A DNA stretch of 64,000 nt from Hoplostethus atlanticus (Eukaryota > Chordata > Actinopteri > Trachichthyiformes > Trachichthyidae), in NCBI GenBank assembly GCA_034670405.1, contig JAXDDX010000034.1:1723501-1787500 (forward strand), given 5' to 3'. Each line of letters begins with the position of its first letter. The first letter of the stretch is position 1. Positions 1 through 10,945 of this stretch are shown piece by piece. The notes under the pieces are model-generated. The model made no database searches. It was given only the letters and a program-made list of their open reading frames with translations, and was not told the origin of the DNA. A program made the translations under genes and the position numbers.

Positions 1-847
1 TAATCTGAACGACATTGCATTCGTTTTATCTTGTCAGCGCCTCTCTCGACAGAGGGCGCGATAATTCTGCAGCATATATAGGTCATGGATCATGGATGTT
101 TGAGGCCTCTGAGGATAGCAAGACTGCAGAGTACCACCTTGATAAACATTGTTCATACACCCTTACAGAGCCACTAGTCTAGAGCAGTAGTTCTCCCAGG
201 TCTAAACAGCTCCTGATCAGCTCCTTTTAAACACTAAGATGAGGCTAAAGACATTTTCTTCTATTTCTCAAAACAACTCAAGAGAAACAACCACGTAACA
301 GCTCGTGTTGATCTCACTGATCTCAACAAGAGATCTCTAAATGATCTGAAATGAGTGTCATTTAACTTCTGAATATGAGGCCATATGAGAGAAAGATCTC
401 AAAGTAAACTCAACATGTTGTTTTATGACTCCTTCTTCAAACATGCACGCCGTTTTCACATCCTGCTGCATGGATGTGAAGCCGGGGGGGCGGGGGGGTA
501 GCAGCCACATAGTCGGAGCTTATTACCGTTATATATGTCACATGTTAGCACACGTTATCTCCTCCCTGCTCCTAAGGGGGTTTTAGGAGACACATTTCAG
601 ATGTAGGTGATCACAAAATGATCTTAAGAGATGAAGAATAGACGACTCTGGGCCAAGTCCTGGTTTTAATACAGCTTGACTGTCTTGAATGTATTACATC
701 CATGTGTAATGTAACATTTATTCAATCAACAAGTAGATTTTTCTTATTTTATGGAGTTCATGAATAACTAGATGGAAACAGGAAACCTGAACCGTCTTCC
801 TCTTCCTTTAGATTAGTGGTGTCCAACCATGTGCCAAACGTCTGCCG
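1..847. other. gene-free left flank
   Basis: I see no coding exon here. The stretch is AT-rich non-coding DNA with a short G-run interrupted by one C near 484-498. No open frame of any length resembles a known protein. Confidence 0.6.
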
Positions 848-965
848 CTTTTCCTTCCAACCAAAGACTCCACCAGCTGAGTTCAATGGTCCGTTCCCCC
901 CTCTCTGCTTGAAGGTGTGTTCCTCAGTGAAATCATCTGGTGGAGTCTTTGGTTGGAAGGAAAAG
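848..965. repeat. 29-bp perfect inverted repeat with 60-bp loop
   Basis: The left arm at 848-876 and the right arm at 937-965 are exact reverse complements over 29 bases (core TTCCAACCAAAGACTCCACC). They are separated by 60 bases. This looks like a short palindromic non-autonomous element of a type common in fish genomes. I cannot assign a family. A 201-codon open frame runs through it but is not a gene. Confidence 0.75.
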
Positions 966-2937
966 ACTCTGCAGACTCTCAGCCCTTCCACGAGGACACG
1001 TGCTTGGACACCGCTTAGCTTTAGATTCAGCGAAACTGAGACGACTGTTTACTATAAACACGGTCGCACACGAGGTCCAGCGTTTTTCCATGGCGGTCAC
1101 CGAGGTCCGTACTACCATGGTGATGGGCAGGGAGCTTGTTTGAAAACTCTTATAACAGACGTCCTGTGGTCTGTCGGGGACTTGCGTCAAAAAGGGCGAA
1201 GGCGGACCGAACCCAACCCAAGAAGCAACGTCTGTGAAGTGCTTTCAATGTGGGCTGGAGGCCCCCCTAACGCACGTGGACCCAGTCATCAGTCAGTCAA
1301 CCTCCTTTCTCCACTGTACCAGCCAGGCCCTGAAAGGCCCCCGCGGCCCAGGGCCAAGGTGGAGGGGAAGGAGAACCACTTCCAGCAAAACAAACCTGCT
1401 CTCTCCATATCCACATTATGAAAACAAATGTCTTCCTGGAGTTTCTCCTTGCCAGCTGCTGTTTGTTTTCAGTTGGGTTGACAGTCAGGACTGAAGTCAA
1501 CTGGCCAGTCAGTGGGTGGAATATGGGGTAACATGGGGCATTCCAGGTGATTCAATAGAAATCCAGCATAGTGGATGGCTGAGACAGTGACCTGAAGAAG
1601 ACAGTTTTGCCCCCGTCTGGAAAGAAAATGATGAATCTGGGAAAGATGGATGAGGCACTTTCCTCTAAGGGTGTGTGTGTGTGTGTGTGTGTCTTGTGTT
1701 TCATGCACTCTGAAATACAGGACAATACAGGACAGTACTGGACAATAACAGGATGCGTCCTTCCCCCCCAAAAAATGTCACAAATCATCTGGTTATCAAA
1801 CACGCCGGCAGTCGTCTCAGATACGCCGGTGTTTCTCTGGAGTCTGGTTTTGCTTTCGTGTGCAACTGACTGTCTCGAATGTCTAGAAAAGACATGGAAC
1901 GGTATGTATGGCAGCAGTGACGTAATCCGTACAATGAGCACAACACGAGACATGTCAAAACACACACCCAGAATGTAAGAAAAGTCAATTTGGCCCTTCT
2001 GAGGGGGACAAATCATCTCTGTTACCAACTCTGAGCTATATGAATCAATGCTTTCCTCAATAATAATAGTTCCAGTTTTGATATGTGGGGTACTGAGATA
2101 TACAATGATGAAGCCATACTTTTAAGATTTGTTTTACATGATCTCCAAATAACCATCATAGGCCGTTTGGAGGTCTGTGCTATCAAAACGATTGGACCCA
2201 TGTGGGTATTTAACTGTGTCTGAAGCAGTTGTCCGTGTCAAATCGCATTTACCATGATGCACTGAAGGACGCGGCACCAGCCTGACATTTGTGCTGATTC
2301 CTCGGGGCTCTCCGTCCAGCGTGCGGCCAGCTCAGGCCCAGGGAACGTTGGGACACGGGAACGGGAACATCCGCATGGGGGGAGGTCACCAGAACACACT
2401 GTCAGCCTCGCTGAGTTGAAAACGGGACAAAAACCTCACACCCCCCCGAGGATCAAACACGGGAGGACTACTCGCAACCACACACACATAAAGCGTGCAC
2501 ACACAGGCTTAACATGCCTGCGAACACACACACACACACACACACACTGAAGGCTGTGGCTGACATAGCAGATGAATGGATGTGACATTTGGAGAGAGAG
2601 GCAGCCGGTTCCATGTCCTCCTGAAAAACAGATGGAATACATGTTGTACAAGCACGCCAAAACCTGAATGTGCTCATCACACCAGACGGGATATTGCCAA
2701 ATATGGATCTCAAATGACTTCCTAGTATGGTCATTTTTATTGCAAACAACAAACTTGCAGCTATACAAAATAATACCGGTTCATTCTCAACAAATGCTTT
2801 ATCATCAGCCTGTGTGCTGGCTCTCTCTCACAGAGAGATGGTCTCCTGTAAGAGCCAAAAAAAACAAGTAATGATTGATGTCTATGTTTTCTTGATTGTG
2901 CCCAGATCAATGGTTGTCCTTGTTTCACACTGGAGTC

Positions 2938-2940
<3 letters not shown>
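966..2940. other. intergenic, microsatellites only
   Basis: No gene is visible. The stretch contains a GT run at 1671-1692 and a CA run at about 2524-2547. Open frames here are antisense shadows or frames kept open by the dinucleotide repeats. Confidence 0.55.

Positions 2941-2990
<50 letters not shown>
2941..2990. repeat. (GA)25 microsatellite
   Basis: An uninterrupted GA tract lies directly against the outer end of the left arm of the inverted repeat that follows. Confidence 0.95.
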
Positions 2991-2991
<1 letters not shown>

Positions 2992-2993
<2 letters not shown>

Positions 2994-3802
2994 ACATTCT
3001 TACAGTCAAACCAAAGCTGCAGCTTACTGTAAACGTCTGAGATGCCATCAAATCACTTGGCTCTAATAGAGGCCTGGAGCTTGTATCTTGATCTTGAGAT
3101 GCTATCAAAGCTGTTTGGAAACCGGAATGGGCTTTGACCTTTCATCAGACTTCACCAGAAACAAAAACCTGCGGTGCTGCTTAAATGATTTAAAGATAAG
3201 GTGCTGCAGTATAACAACATCTTATCTTTAAATAATGTAACACCCTGCTGCTGTATTTCTCCATCCACCAGCACTTATGGTTTCGTAACCATTGTCTCTG
3301 AAGGCATGCTATTTTATCATAAACAATAGACATACTTTTTTTTTTTGTGTTCATGATACTGCACCAGGACAAAATTGTGAGCCTGCTGTCATCGCCTTTT
3401 TATACAGTACGGTACCCGTCATCGTATGTGAGATTAGACGGAGCCCTATTGTTGTTTTGTTGTGAATTCCAGTAAGGATCTGAGGGCATCGCAGGCAGCG
3501 AGCGTTGATCCGGCTTCCTCTGCGCCCACTGAGCTGCGCTGTCTTACAGGAACGATAAGGCTGCAGCGTTTCCCCCTCTGGAGCCTCCGCCCTGACTAGG
3601 GCAGACAGCTACTCTGCCCCCCCCGAGACGCTGCCCTCCACGTAGGCATGAGGCCTCCCGAACGTGGCCCTGGCTGCGCATTGCTCCCTGGGGCTGATGG
3701 AGGATGCAGATTAGAAATGCTGTTGTGACTGGGCGGTGTAAAACCAAAAACATGATGATAGTCAGATAGCTCTGTGTAAGTAATTGTGGTGTTGGTCCCT
3801 GT

Positions 3803-3835
<33 letters not shown>

Positions 3836-3936
3836 GTACAGTATATGGATGTGTGTGTGTGTGTGTGTGTGGTTGTGTATGTGTGCATCAAAGAAAGAAA
3901 GCGACAACAAGAGATGAGAGACAAACCATAAACATG

Positions 3937-3979
<43 letters not shown>

Positions 3980-4168
3980 ACCTTGTGTAGGTGAAACCAG
4001 GGGTGTATAATGGCATGTTATGTTGAATTCCTTGCAGTACGTCAGAGGGCAGGGTGGCAGACAGGCCTACGTGCAGATCAGAGGGCCACCAAAGATGCCA
4101 TGCCCTGTCTCCACTCTGCCGTGTCGGACAGTCCCATTAAATCCCTGGCAGTGGCGGTCCAGCTTTCT

Positions 4169-4209
<41 letters not shown>

Positions 4210-4441
4210 CTCACATAAATTGAGGTCAGAGAAATACAGCAGCATCTTATGTTTAATCATTTAAGCAGCACCACAGGTTTTTTTGGGCCGTCTGATGAAT
4301 GGTCAAACAGGTTTTGATAGCATGTCAAAATCAAGATATGAGCTCAAGGCCTCTACTAGAGCCAAGTGATTTGATGGCATCTCAGAAGTTTACAGTAAGC
4401 TGCAGCTTTGGTTTGACTGTTGTCAATGTTGGAATGTTTAT
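2992..4441. repeat. large imperfect inverted repeat bounded by microsatellites
   Basis: The left arm (about 2992-3262) is the reverse complement of the right arm (about 4229-4441). Shared blocks include CAGTCAAACCAAAGCTGCAG, the 'GGTGCTGCTTAAATGATT' segment and 'GCTGCTGTATTTCTC'. The left arm carries an extra block of about 45 bases that holds its own 13-bp perfect hairpin (3188-3200 with 3221-3233). The outer ends abut (GA)n on the left and, shortly after, (CT)n at 4502-4571 on the right. The spacer of about 1 kb contains GT tracts (about 3805-3833, 3851-3871, 3939-3977) and a CT tract at 4171-4204. It is probably a fold-back or paired MITE insertion. No coding sequence is visible inside. 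Confidence 0.7.
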
Positions 4442-4501
4442 CTCTCTCCGATGGAGGTGCCTTGTTGACAAATTCATGTTTTCTAGGTAGGCTCCTCTTT
4501 T

Positions 4502-4571
<70 letters not shown>
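4502..4571. repeat. (CT)n microsatellite
   Basis: This is a nearly pure CT tract just outside the right arm of the inverted repeat, mirroring the GA tract outside the left arm. Confidence 0.9.
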
Positions 4572-4575
<4 letters not shown>

Positions 4576-5029
4576 CCTCCCTTCCTCGCTTTCAACCCTG
4601 TAACCCATACATCTCCCCAGCTTAGTGCCCACCCATCATAGGTTAGGCAAACAATACTGTGATAGTATGAGATAGTATGCCAATTTGTATGCGTGCAATT
4701 GTAACATACAAATTGATATACACTAAAACCAAGGGATTTATTTTCATCTTTTCAGTTAAGCATTCAGTTTCATATATGAACTACTAAAAATGTCTAATAT
4801 TAGTAAAACTGCGACTGCTGCCTGGAATCACTGTAAAACCAAAACCTGAACCAGATTGCAAGGGGGATTATTTTGCAGCCAAACACTGAACTATGTGCTC
4901 TAGCGCCACCCTGTGCCCGTAGAGGGAGAAATTAAAATATAGGGCTAATTGAACTGCAGTTAGCATGAAGTGCCGCGGGGCGTCGCTGTTGAGCTGTGCA
5001 CTGCTTTGACTGCACAGACAGCAGAAGTC

Positions 5030-5226
5030 AACCAAAGAATTTCTGCTACAGCTGATTCGGTCGCCATTTTTCCCCCGAACATAAACAACACAGAGGAGTC
5101 GCGTTGGCATTTTTATGTACCGCTGACATTTGGAAGGAAACGTCAACAGCCCCCGCCGTGTCGCGCCATCGTTTCAACCGAAGATGACAATTAATTTGGT
5201 CACTTGAGCTTCGTCATCGGCCGGGT
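5030..5226 (+). promoter_or_regulatory. likely fzr1 promoter and 5' UTR exon
   Basis: A GC-richer island lies 400-600 bp upstream of the fzr1 start codon. It holds a YY1-like CGCCATTTT motif at about 5062-5070, a site typical of the first transcribed bases of vertebrate housekeeping genes. A good splice donor follows (CGG|GTAAGA, near 5224). The upstream open frame ends in stops, so this would be non-coding. That it belongs to fzr1 is inference from position and strand. Confidence 0.45.
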
Positions 5227-5633
5227 AAGAAAATATCGCCATCGAGCAGGGTCGTCAGCTGATTACATGGCTAGTGTGGATTTGTTGTTTGCGAGAGAAT
5301 GATGCCATGACAACGGTATCACTACCATTAGCGCAGTTTGAAGACTCACTGAAAAAATATCTTGTTATATGTGCGTGTGTATTTGACTAACTGGTACATG
5401 CCCAACGCTTGGTTTTCAGCCAGCTGACGGCTGCCCACTGACAGGCGGCGACGCCAGGCCATTTAAAATCTTGGGATGAGCTAACCTAGCCAGGAGATAC
5501 CGTTACGTTAGCGCTGTTGCACACCTCTCACTAAAGTAAAAACAAAATGTTCACAGAGATGGGGCTCCGACGTGGGGCTCCTTCCTGCTAGGGAATGAAG
5601 GTTTAAAGCGGGCGGGGTGGTGGCCCAGTAGAG

Positions 5634-8600
5634 ATGGACCAAGAGTACGAGAGACGGCTGCTGAGGCAAATCAACCACCAGAACCTGCCGACAGAGGCCC
5701 ACCTGACTAAGGTGAGTTATAGTGCTCTGTGCTGTAGAGAAGGGAAAGGTGTCTGTGGCTTCTGCTGCAGCCTCTTTTTAACAAGCACAGTAACTTCTGT
5801 GATAGTAGGTTGGCTCTCTCTTATTTATCTGTCTCTTTCTCTGGCCCATCCCAGTGTGTAGGTGCTGCATGCAGTCCTGTCAGCGTCAAGTCAGGGGACC
5901 GCTTCATTCCCACTCGCGCTGGAAGCAACTGGAGCATCAACTTCCACTATGCCAATGTGAGCAATATGTACCTCCCTCTGTATTCACTCAGCTCCTCGTA
6001 CCGCCGCAATAACACATCCAGCTACGCTCTCTTGAGTGATTTAATGTCACGGCTGTAGCTGAAGTATCCGTTCTTTTTCTCCACAGGAAAACTGTCGCTC
6101 TCCAAATCAGAACCATAAGGCAAAGGATGCCGGTTCAGACTCGGGCAAAGGTCAGACATGTCCTTTTTCTGCTACACTCATCTCAGTCTTGTTGATGCGT
6201 AGTTGTACCGCTCCTGGAGAATTCTAACCGCTCTGATTATTTATCCTCTGTCGTATCTTTCCATCATCTATGTTTCCACCTCCACCTACCGCCACCCCTC
6301 CAGATGCTGTGGCATACGCTGCTCTGTTGAGGAATGAGTTACTGGGAGCGGGGATAGAGACTGTGCCAGACCCTCACACGGATGACCGGCGGCCATGCAG
6401 TCCTCTCTCAAGACTCTCATAGCCTTTTTAGGGTACGAGCCATTGCTGTGTGATATGTTCCCCCGATAGCGCCTAGTAGTCAACGGCACTGACGTCCTTA
6501 AGAGGATGCTTTTTAACTTGGGATTAATGATGCCAACACGGGGCGGCTTGAAGATCTGAAGCAGATTTCGGTAGATTTCGGATTCTCAAAGACACTAATG
6601 GTAGACACTAAGGGTGACACATCCTAAAGCCAAAAAAAAACCCCACAAATGTTACTAGTGATCTGACTCAAGTCCCTGCAAAATCCCCTCCCCTCCTAAC
6701 TGTGATTCTGGCTTGTGTGTTCGTTCTCCCACAGTACACTGTCCACACTAAGAGAGTGCCTTTCGATAGCGATAACGAAGTCTCACCATATTCCCTTTCT
6801 CCGCTTAGCAACAAGAGGTATGAAATGTCTCACTTGCTGCATGCCGAACAGAAACGGCGCTGAAACGTTTCTGTTGGATAGTGTTCGGATTCTGTCGTCC
6901 CATTTACGCCCTGCTTGCCTTCCCGCGGTCCTCTTCCCCCTGTCTCTGTAGTCACAAGCTGCTCCGCTCTCCTCGTAAACCAGCCCGCAAGATCTCCAAG
7001 ATCCCCTTCAAGGTGCTGGACGCCCCGGAGCTGCAGGATGACTTCTACCTCAATCTGGTAGACTGGTCGGCAGGCAACCTGCTCAGCGTGGGCCTGGGAG
7101 CTTGCGTCTACCTGTGGAGTGCCTGCACCAGCCAGGTCAGAGGCCAGGACCTAAAGGGATCCCTTGAGATTCTGGATTTTATTGTGTAATTCTGTTACAC
7201 TCACCAAAAAATTGAAGAAATGGCAGGATGCTGTAATCGACTCAAACAAAAGTGATAGTTTTTTAGGTTCTAGCATAGCTGGGAGAAAAGTGAAAATGTG
7301 AAATCGTTCATATTTCGTGTCTGTCTATAACAGGTGACGAGATTATGTGACCTTTCGGTGGACGGAGACTCTGTGACGTCAGTGTGTTGGAATGAGAGGG
7401 TGAGTTGGCAGCCCCCCCGAAACGATTCCTAAGGCATGACAGTAGTGTGAAAGAAAGTGTTCATGCGATTGGTCCACTTTGCCTGGTTGACTTTGGGTCT
7501 GGTCCTGTCAGGGAAGCTTGGTTGCCGTCGGAACCCACAAGGGTTATGTCCAGATCTGGGATGCGGCGGGAGGGAGGAAGCTAACCAGCCTGGAGGGTCA
7601 CTCAGCCCGCGTAGGTCAGTCACTGCTGTAGGAGTGGATTACTTTAACTGAGTCGGCGTTTAGGATGATAGAACTGTATTTACCCTTTTTTTAAACTCCC
7701 TTTAGATACTAAATTCTTCTTGTTTCATCATAAGCTTACGGTTTGGACATTCTCCTTTTTGCCTTATAATGTCGGATACACACCCGTAGACCATGAACTT
7801 ACATGGACTCCTTTTTAAAACACAAACATACTCCCCATTTTGTCTATTTCCCCACAAAAAAAAGCCTACAGACTACACATCTTTAACAGTAGGATATTCC
7901 CCTGATATTTCTATTTTATTTATTAAACCAACCCCCCATGTATCCATTGTACCATGAAGCATGTGTTGGTATTCTCACATGAGAAACACCAGACGAATCC
8001 TCAATAGCCACACTGAAACATGAGACCCTCCACCCCTTTCTGTCCAAGGTGCCCTGGCGTGGAACGGGGAGCAGCTGTCGTCGGGGAGCAGGGACCGGGT
8101 GATCCTGCAGCGGGACGTCAGAACCCCTCCCTCTGCTGAGAGGAGGCTGCAGGGGCACAGGCAAGAGGTCTGCGGTCTGAAATGGTCCCCGGACCACCAG
8201 CATCTTGCCTCCGGAGGCAACGACAACAAGGTGAGAGATGGAAGTATTCAATGCAGGTTATTGTGTCAGTGACTCTACAAACTTGAACTGTATAATAATA
8301 ATAATAATATTAAAAAGAGGCCCATGACAATAAAACTAATTCAAGTATTATTCATCTTGCATCCAGTTACTGGTGTGGAACAGCTCCAGCCTGCTCCCAA
8401 TGCAGCAGTACAGTGACCACCTGGCGGCGGTGAAAGCCATCGCCTGGTCGCCCCACCAGCATGGGCTTCTGGTGTCTGGGGGGGGCACCGCCGACCGCTG
8501 CCTGCGCTTCTGGAACACGCTGACGGGCCAGGCCCTGCAGAGCACAGACACGGGCTCCCAGGTCTGCAACCTGGCCTGGTCCAAACACGCCAACGAACTG

Positions 8601-9909
8601 GTGAAGAGGCACACAAACACAGACAAACACACCGATGGGGATAGCACCTTTGGACTTGGATTGTTTTTATTTTTTAATTTTTTAAATGAAGATGTTATTA
8701 CATTATATTGCTATTCTTACATTAACAGCATTTACTACATTTTTCACTCATTTAGAGAGATATTTTATTTAATTTTGAACTATTATCTGGAAGTTATTAT
8801 TGTCAGTTGCTGCAAGCCTTGTTCCTTTGCTGATTTTACATATATATATGCTATCAGCAATTTAAAATGAGTCTGAGCTTCATAGGCACAAATGGACCCT
8901 TCATAAATTTGTGATTTTGTGGTCACAACATTTTTAATTTGGACTAATCCCTGCACTTTGACCTCATTAAACCCATAACATCCTTCAACCAATTACAAGG
9001 TCTCCAAAATCACTACATTTCCGCCACAGTAAACAGCCCTTGTTCAGAGGAAAATGTAGTTGTTATTGGACGGAACTGAACAGAAACAGCTGCAGACACT
9101 GAGACTGAGAGATGAATGACTCAGAACAAAGTGAGGGGAGCCAGAGCTCTAGCCTCAGTCGTATTATCTTGTTAAACTTTCTTTTGATCCTCCAATTAAT
9201 AAATCTGTACAGGATTCTCCAAAAGCATCACAGCTACGATGTTTTCTTCTCTTATGTTTTGTTCCCCAGTCTTTCCTGACTACGTAGAAAGCCATGTGTT
9301 TTTGTATTTTCAGTCGATTGTTCTTCCTTTCTTTCTTTCTCAGGTCAGCACTCACGGCTACTCTCAGAACCAGATCCTGGTGTGGAAGTACCCGTCACTA
9401 ACCCAGGTGGCCAAACTGACGGGACACTCCTACAGAGTGCTGTACCTGGTAAGACGTAAATGAATGGCCATGCTTTGAGTTGAGTTAAAACGCATAGAGA
9501 GCCTACAGGCTTCTAATGTCTTGTACATGTACCTGTACTGTGCTGGGTACTGTGTTGGCTGAATGACCCATTTCTGCTGTCAGACTCGATTGCCAAAGTG
9601 TCCGTAATCCAATTCTTCTATTTTCTCTCCTTCTTCGTCCTCCTCCGTCAGGCTGTGTCACCAGACGGGGAGGCCATCGTTACAGGTGCTGGGGACGAGA
9701 CGCTACGTTTCTGGAACGTCTTCAGTAAAACACGCTGCACCAAGGTACAGGACAGTGACCACAGGTTTCACGCCTTTTGTTTTGAGCAAATTACGCAAAA
9801 CAAAGTATACATTCCTTGTACACGTCAAAGGCAACTTGAGATCAACAAATGTCTTTGTGTTGCTCAGGAATCAAAGTCGGTGCTGAACCTCTTCACAAGG
9901 ATACGGTAG
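5634..9909 (+). CDS. fzr1: fizzy-related protein 1 (Cdh1), APC/C coactivator, fzr1-type paralogue
   Basis: This is the activator and substrate receptor of the anaphase-promoting complex; it recruits D-box and KEN substrates in late mitosis and G1. The coding exons I rebuilt are 5634-5711, 5855-5956, 6087-6150, 6304-6432, 6735-6817, 6952-7135, 7334-7399, 7512-7614, 8049-8230, 8367-8600, 9344-9448, 9652-9744 and 9868-9909, all with GT-AG borders. The protein starts MDQEYERRLLRQI, has the C-box DRFIPTR (residues 41-47), the KLLRSPRKP stretch, seven WD40 blades (for example GGNDNKLLVWN, AGDETLRFWN) and the C-terminal Ile-Arg tail (NLFTRIR). The corrected length is 487 aa against 496 in human. Exon 4 is 129 bases where phase demands 128; it hits TAG at 6420-6422, so one extra base lies between about 6388 and 6420. 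Residues 14-38 differ strongly from human, which suggests the divergent teleost copy (fzr1b-like). The gene is convergent with ipo13. Confidence 0.93.
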
Positions 9910-10423
9910 TGAGCGGCGGGGGTCAGGACTGTTTGGGGAGGAGCCTACTGGTGGAAACACACACTCACCCCCACGATACTCGCACTCTAGCCTGCAGAGA
10001 TGCAGTCGACCCCTCTCATCACGCCACCATCCCTCGGCGGATTACTACTAACCGCCACTACGACAATACTTCTCAATTCCACTTTTTTTTACCAAGGACG
10101 CGGCCCCGACTTCCGACGACGGCTGCCGTCCCTCTGAAGTGATGTCATCGATTTGAAAACAAGCAGCCTAGAATCAGGACATGTTGTCTGTTTTTTTTTT
10201 TTTCTTTTCTGTTGTGGACGTGATTTAAAAAATGTTTTATTAAATATTAGCAGAAGTATATGTGTACAAGAGTTATAAGCTATATAATGGTGATGACATC
10301 ATGTTTCTCAAAGGTTTGTAACACAGAGAGAAGGGCCAGAGGCCTGGCTGTGTCCGGGCTTGAGGGGGGGGTTTCTATATTTTGATAATGTGTGTATATG
10401 ATCTACGACAGTATACAACAGAT

Positions 10424-10436
10424 AATAAATAATAAA
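10424..10436 (+). terminator. tandem poly(A) signals of fzr1
   Basis: Two AATAAA hexamers (10424-10429 and 10431-10436) lie about 515 bases past the fzr1 stop codon. They are plausible proximal cleavage signals for the fzr1 mRNA. Confidence 0.5.
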
Positions 10437-10476
10437 TAAGTGAACACCACCCACAGTTGCTCATGCAGCTGCAAAG

Positions 10477-10491
10477 AATAAACTGTTTATT
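10477..10491. terminator. palindromic bidirectional poly(A) signal between fzr1 and ipo13
   Basis: AATAAACTGTTTATT is a perfect palindrome around one central base and reads AATAAA on both strands. GT-rich sequence follows on the + strand (GGTGTTTGTCGG) and on the - strand (TGTGGGTGGTGTTC), as expected of downstream elements. It sits 568 bases after the fzr1 stop and 455 bases after the ipo13 stop, so it could end both convergent transcripts. Use of the signal is inferred. Confidence 0.6.
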
Positions 10492-10945
10492 GGTGTTTGT
10501 CGGTCATCTTAAACATGGAGGTTTCATCTTGGATCCGTGTGCATCCCATAGCGAGAGCTGAAAAAGGACACTTTGGAATAACCTGAAGTTGTAATTGTCA
10601 CCCAGACACCTGCCTCCTACTGTATATCTGAACGGACAAACAAAGATATTCTATAAAAAGTTCTGGTAAACACGTCTGACGCAGGCCCGTTCATTCCTAT
10701 ATGAGTTAACTGGCAGCAAATTCATCTACTTACACAGAAACTCGCTGCCTTGGTTCAGTCCACAGTACTACTATTTTTGATATTCCAGTGTCTCCCACAA
10801 GTGAGCACGTTTGGCTCCGTCAGCAGTCATACAACAGCACATTAGCCGATTTCAGTTTTTTTTTTTTCTTGGTAGCTTTCCCGTACTCGTACGGTGAGGG
10901 TGTTTTACCGAGGAAGAAGTGAAAAGGGAAAGCTAGGAGCTCAGG
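10492..10945 (-). other. probable ipo13 3' UTR
   Basis: This non-coding stretch lies between the shared poly(A) palindrome and the ipo13 stop codon. No other feature is seen apart from A/T runs. Confidence 0.5.

Noticed and set aside
816..1421. 201-codon open frame on the + strand
   Set aside because: It runs through the palindromic repeat, has no recognisable protein sequence and overlaps several equally long frames on the other strand.
3544..3990. His/Thr-rich and Val/Cys-rich frames
   Set aside because: They are translations of CA/GT microsatellites.
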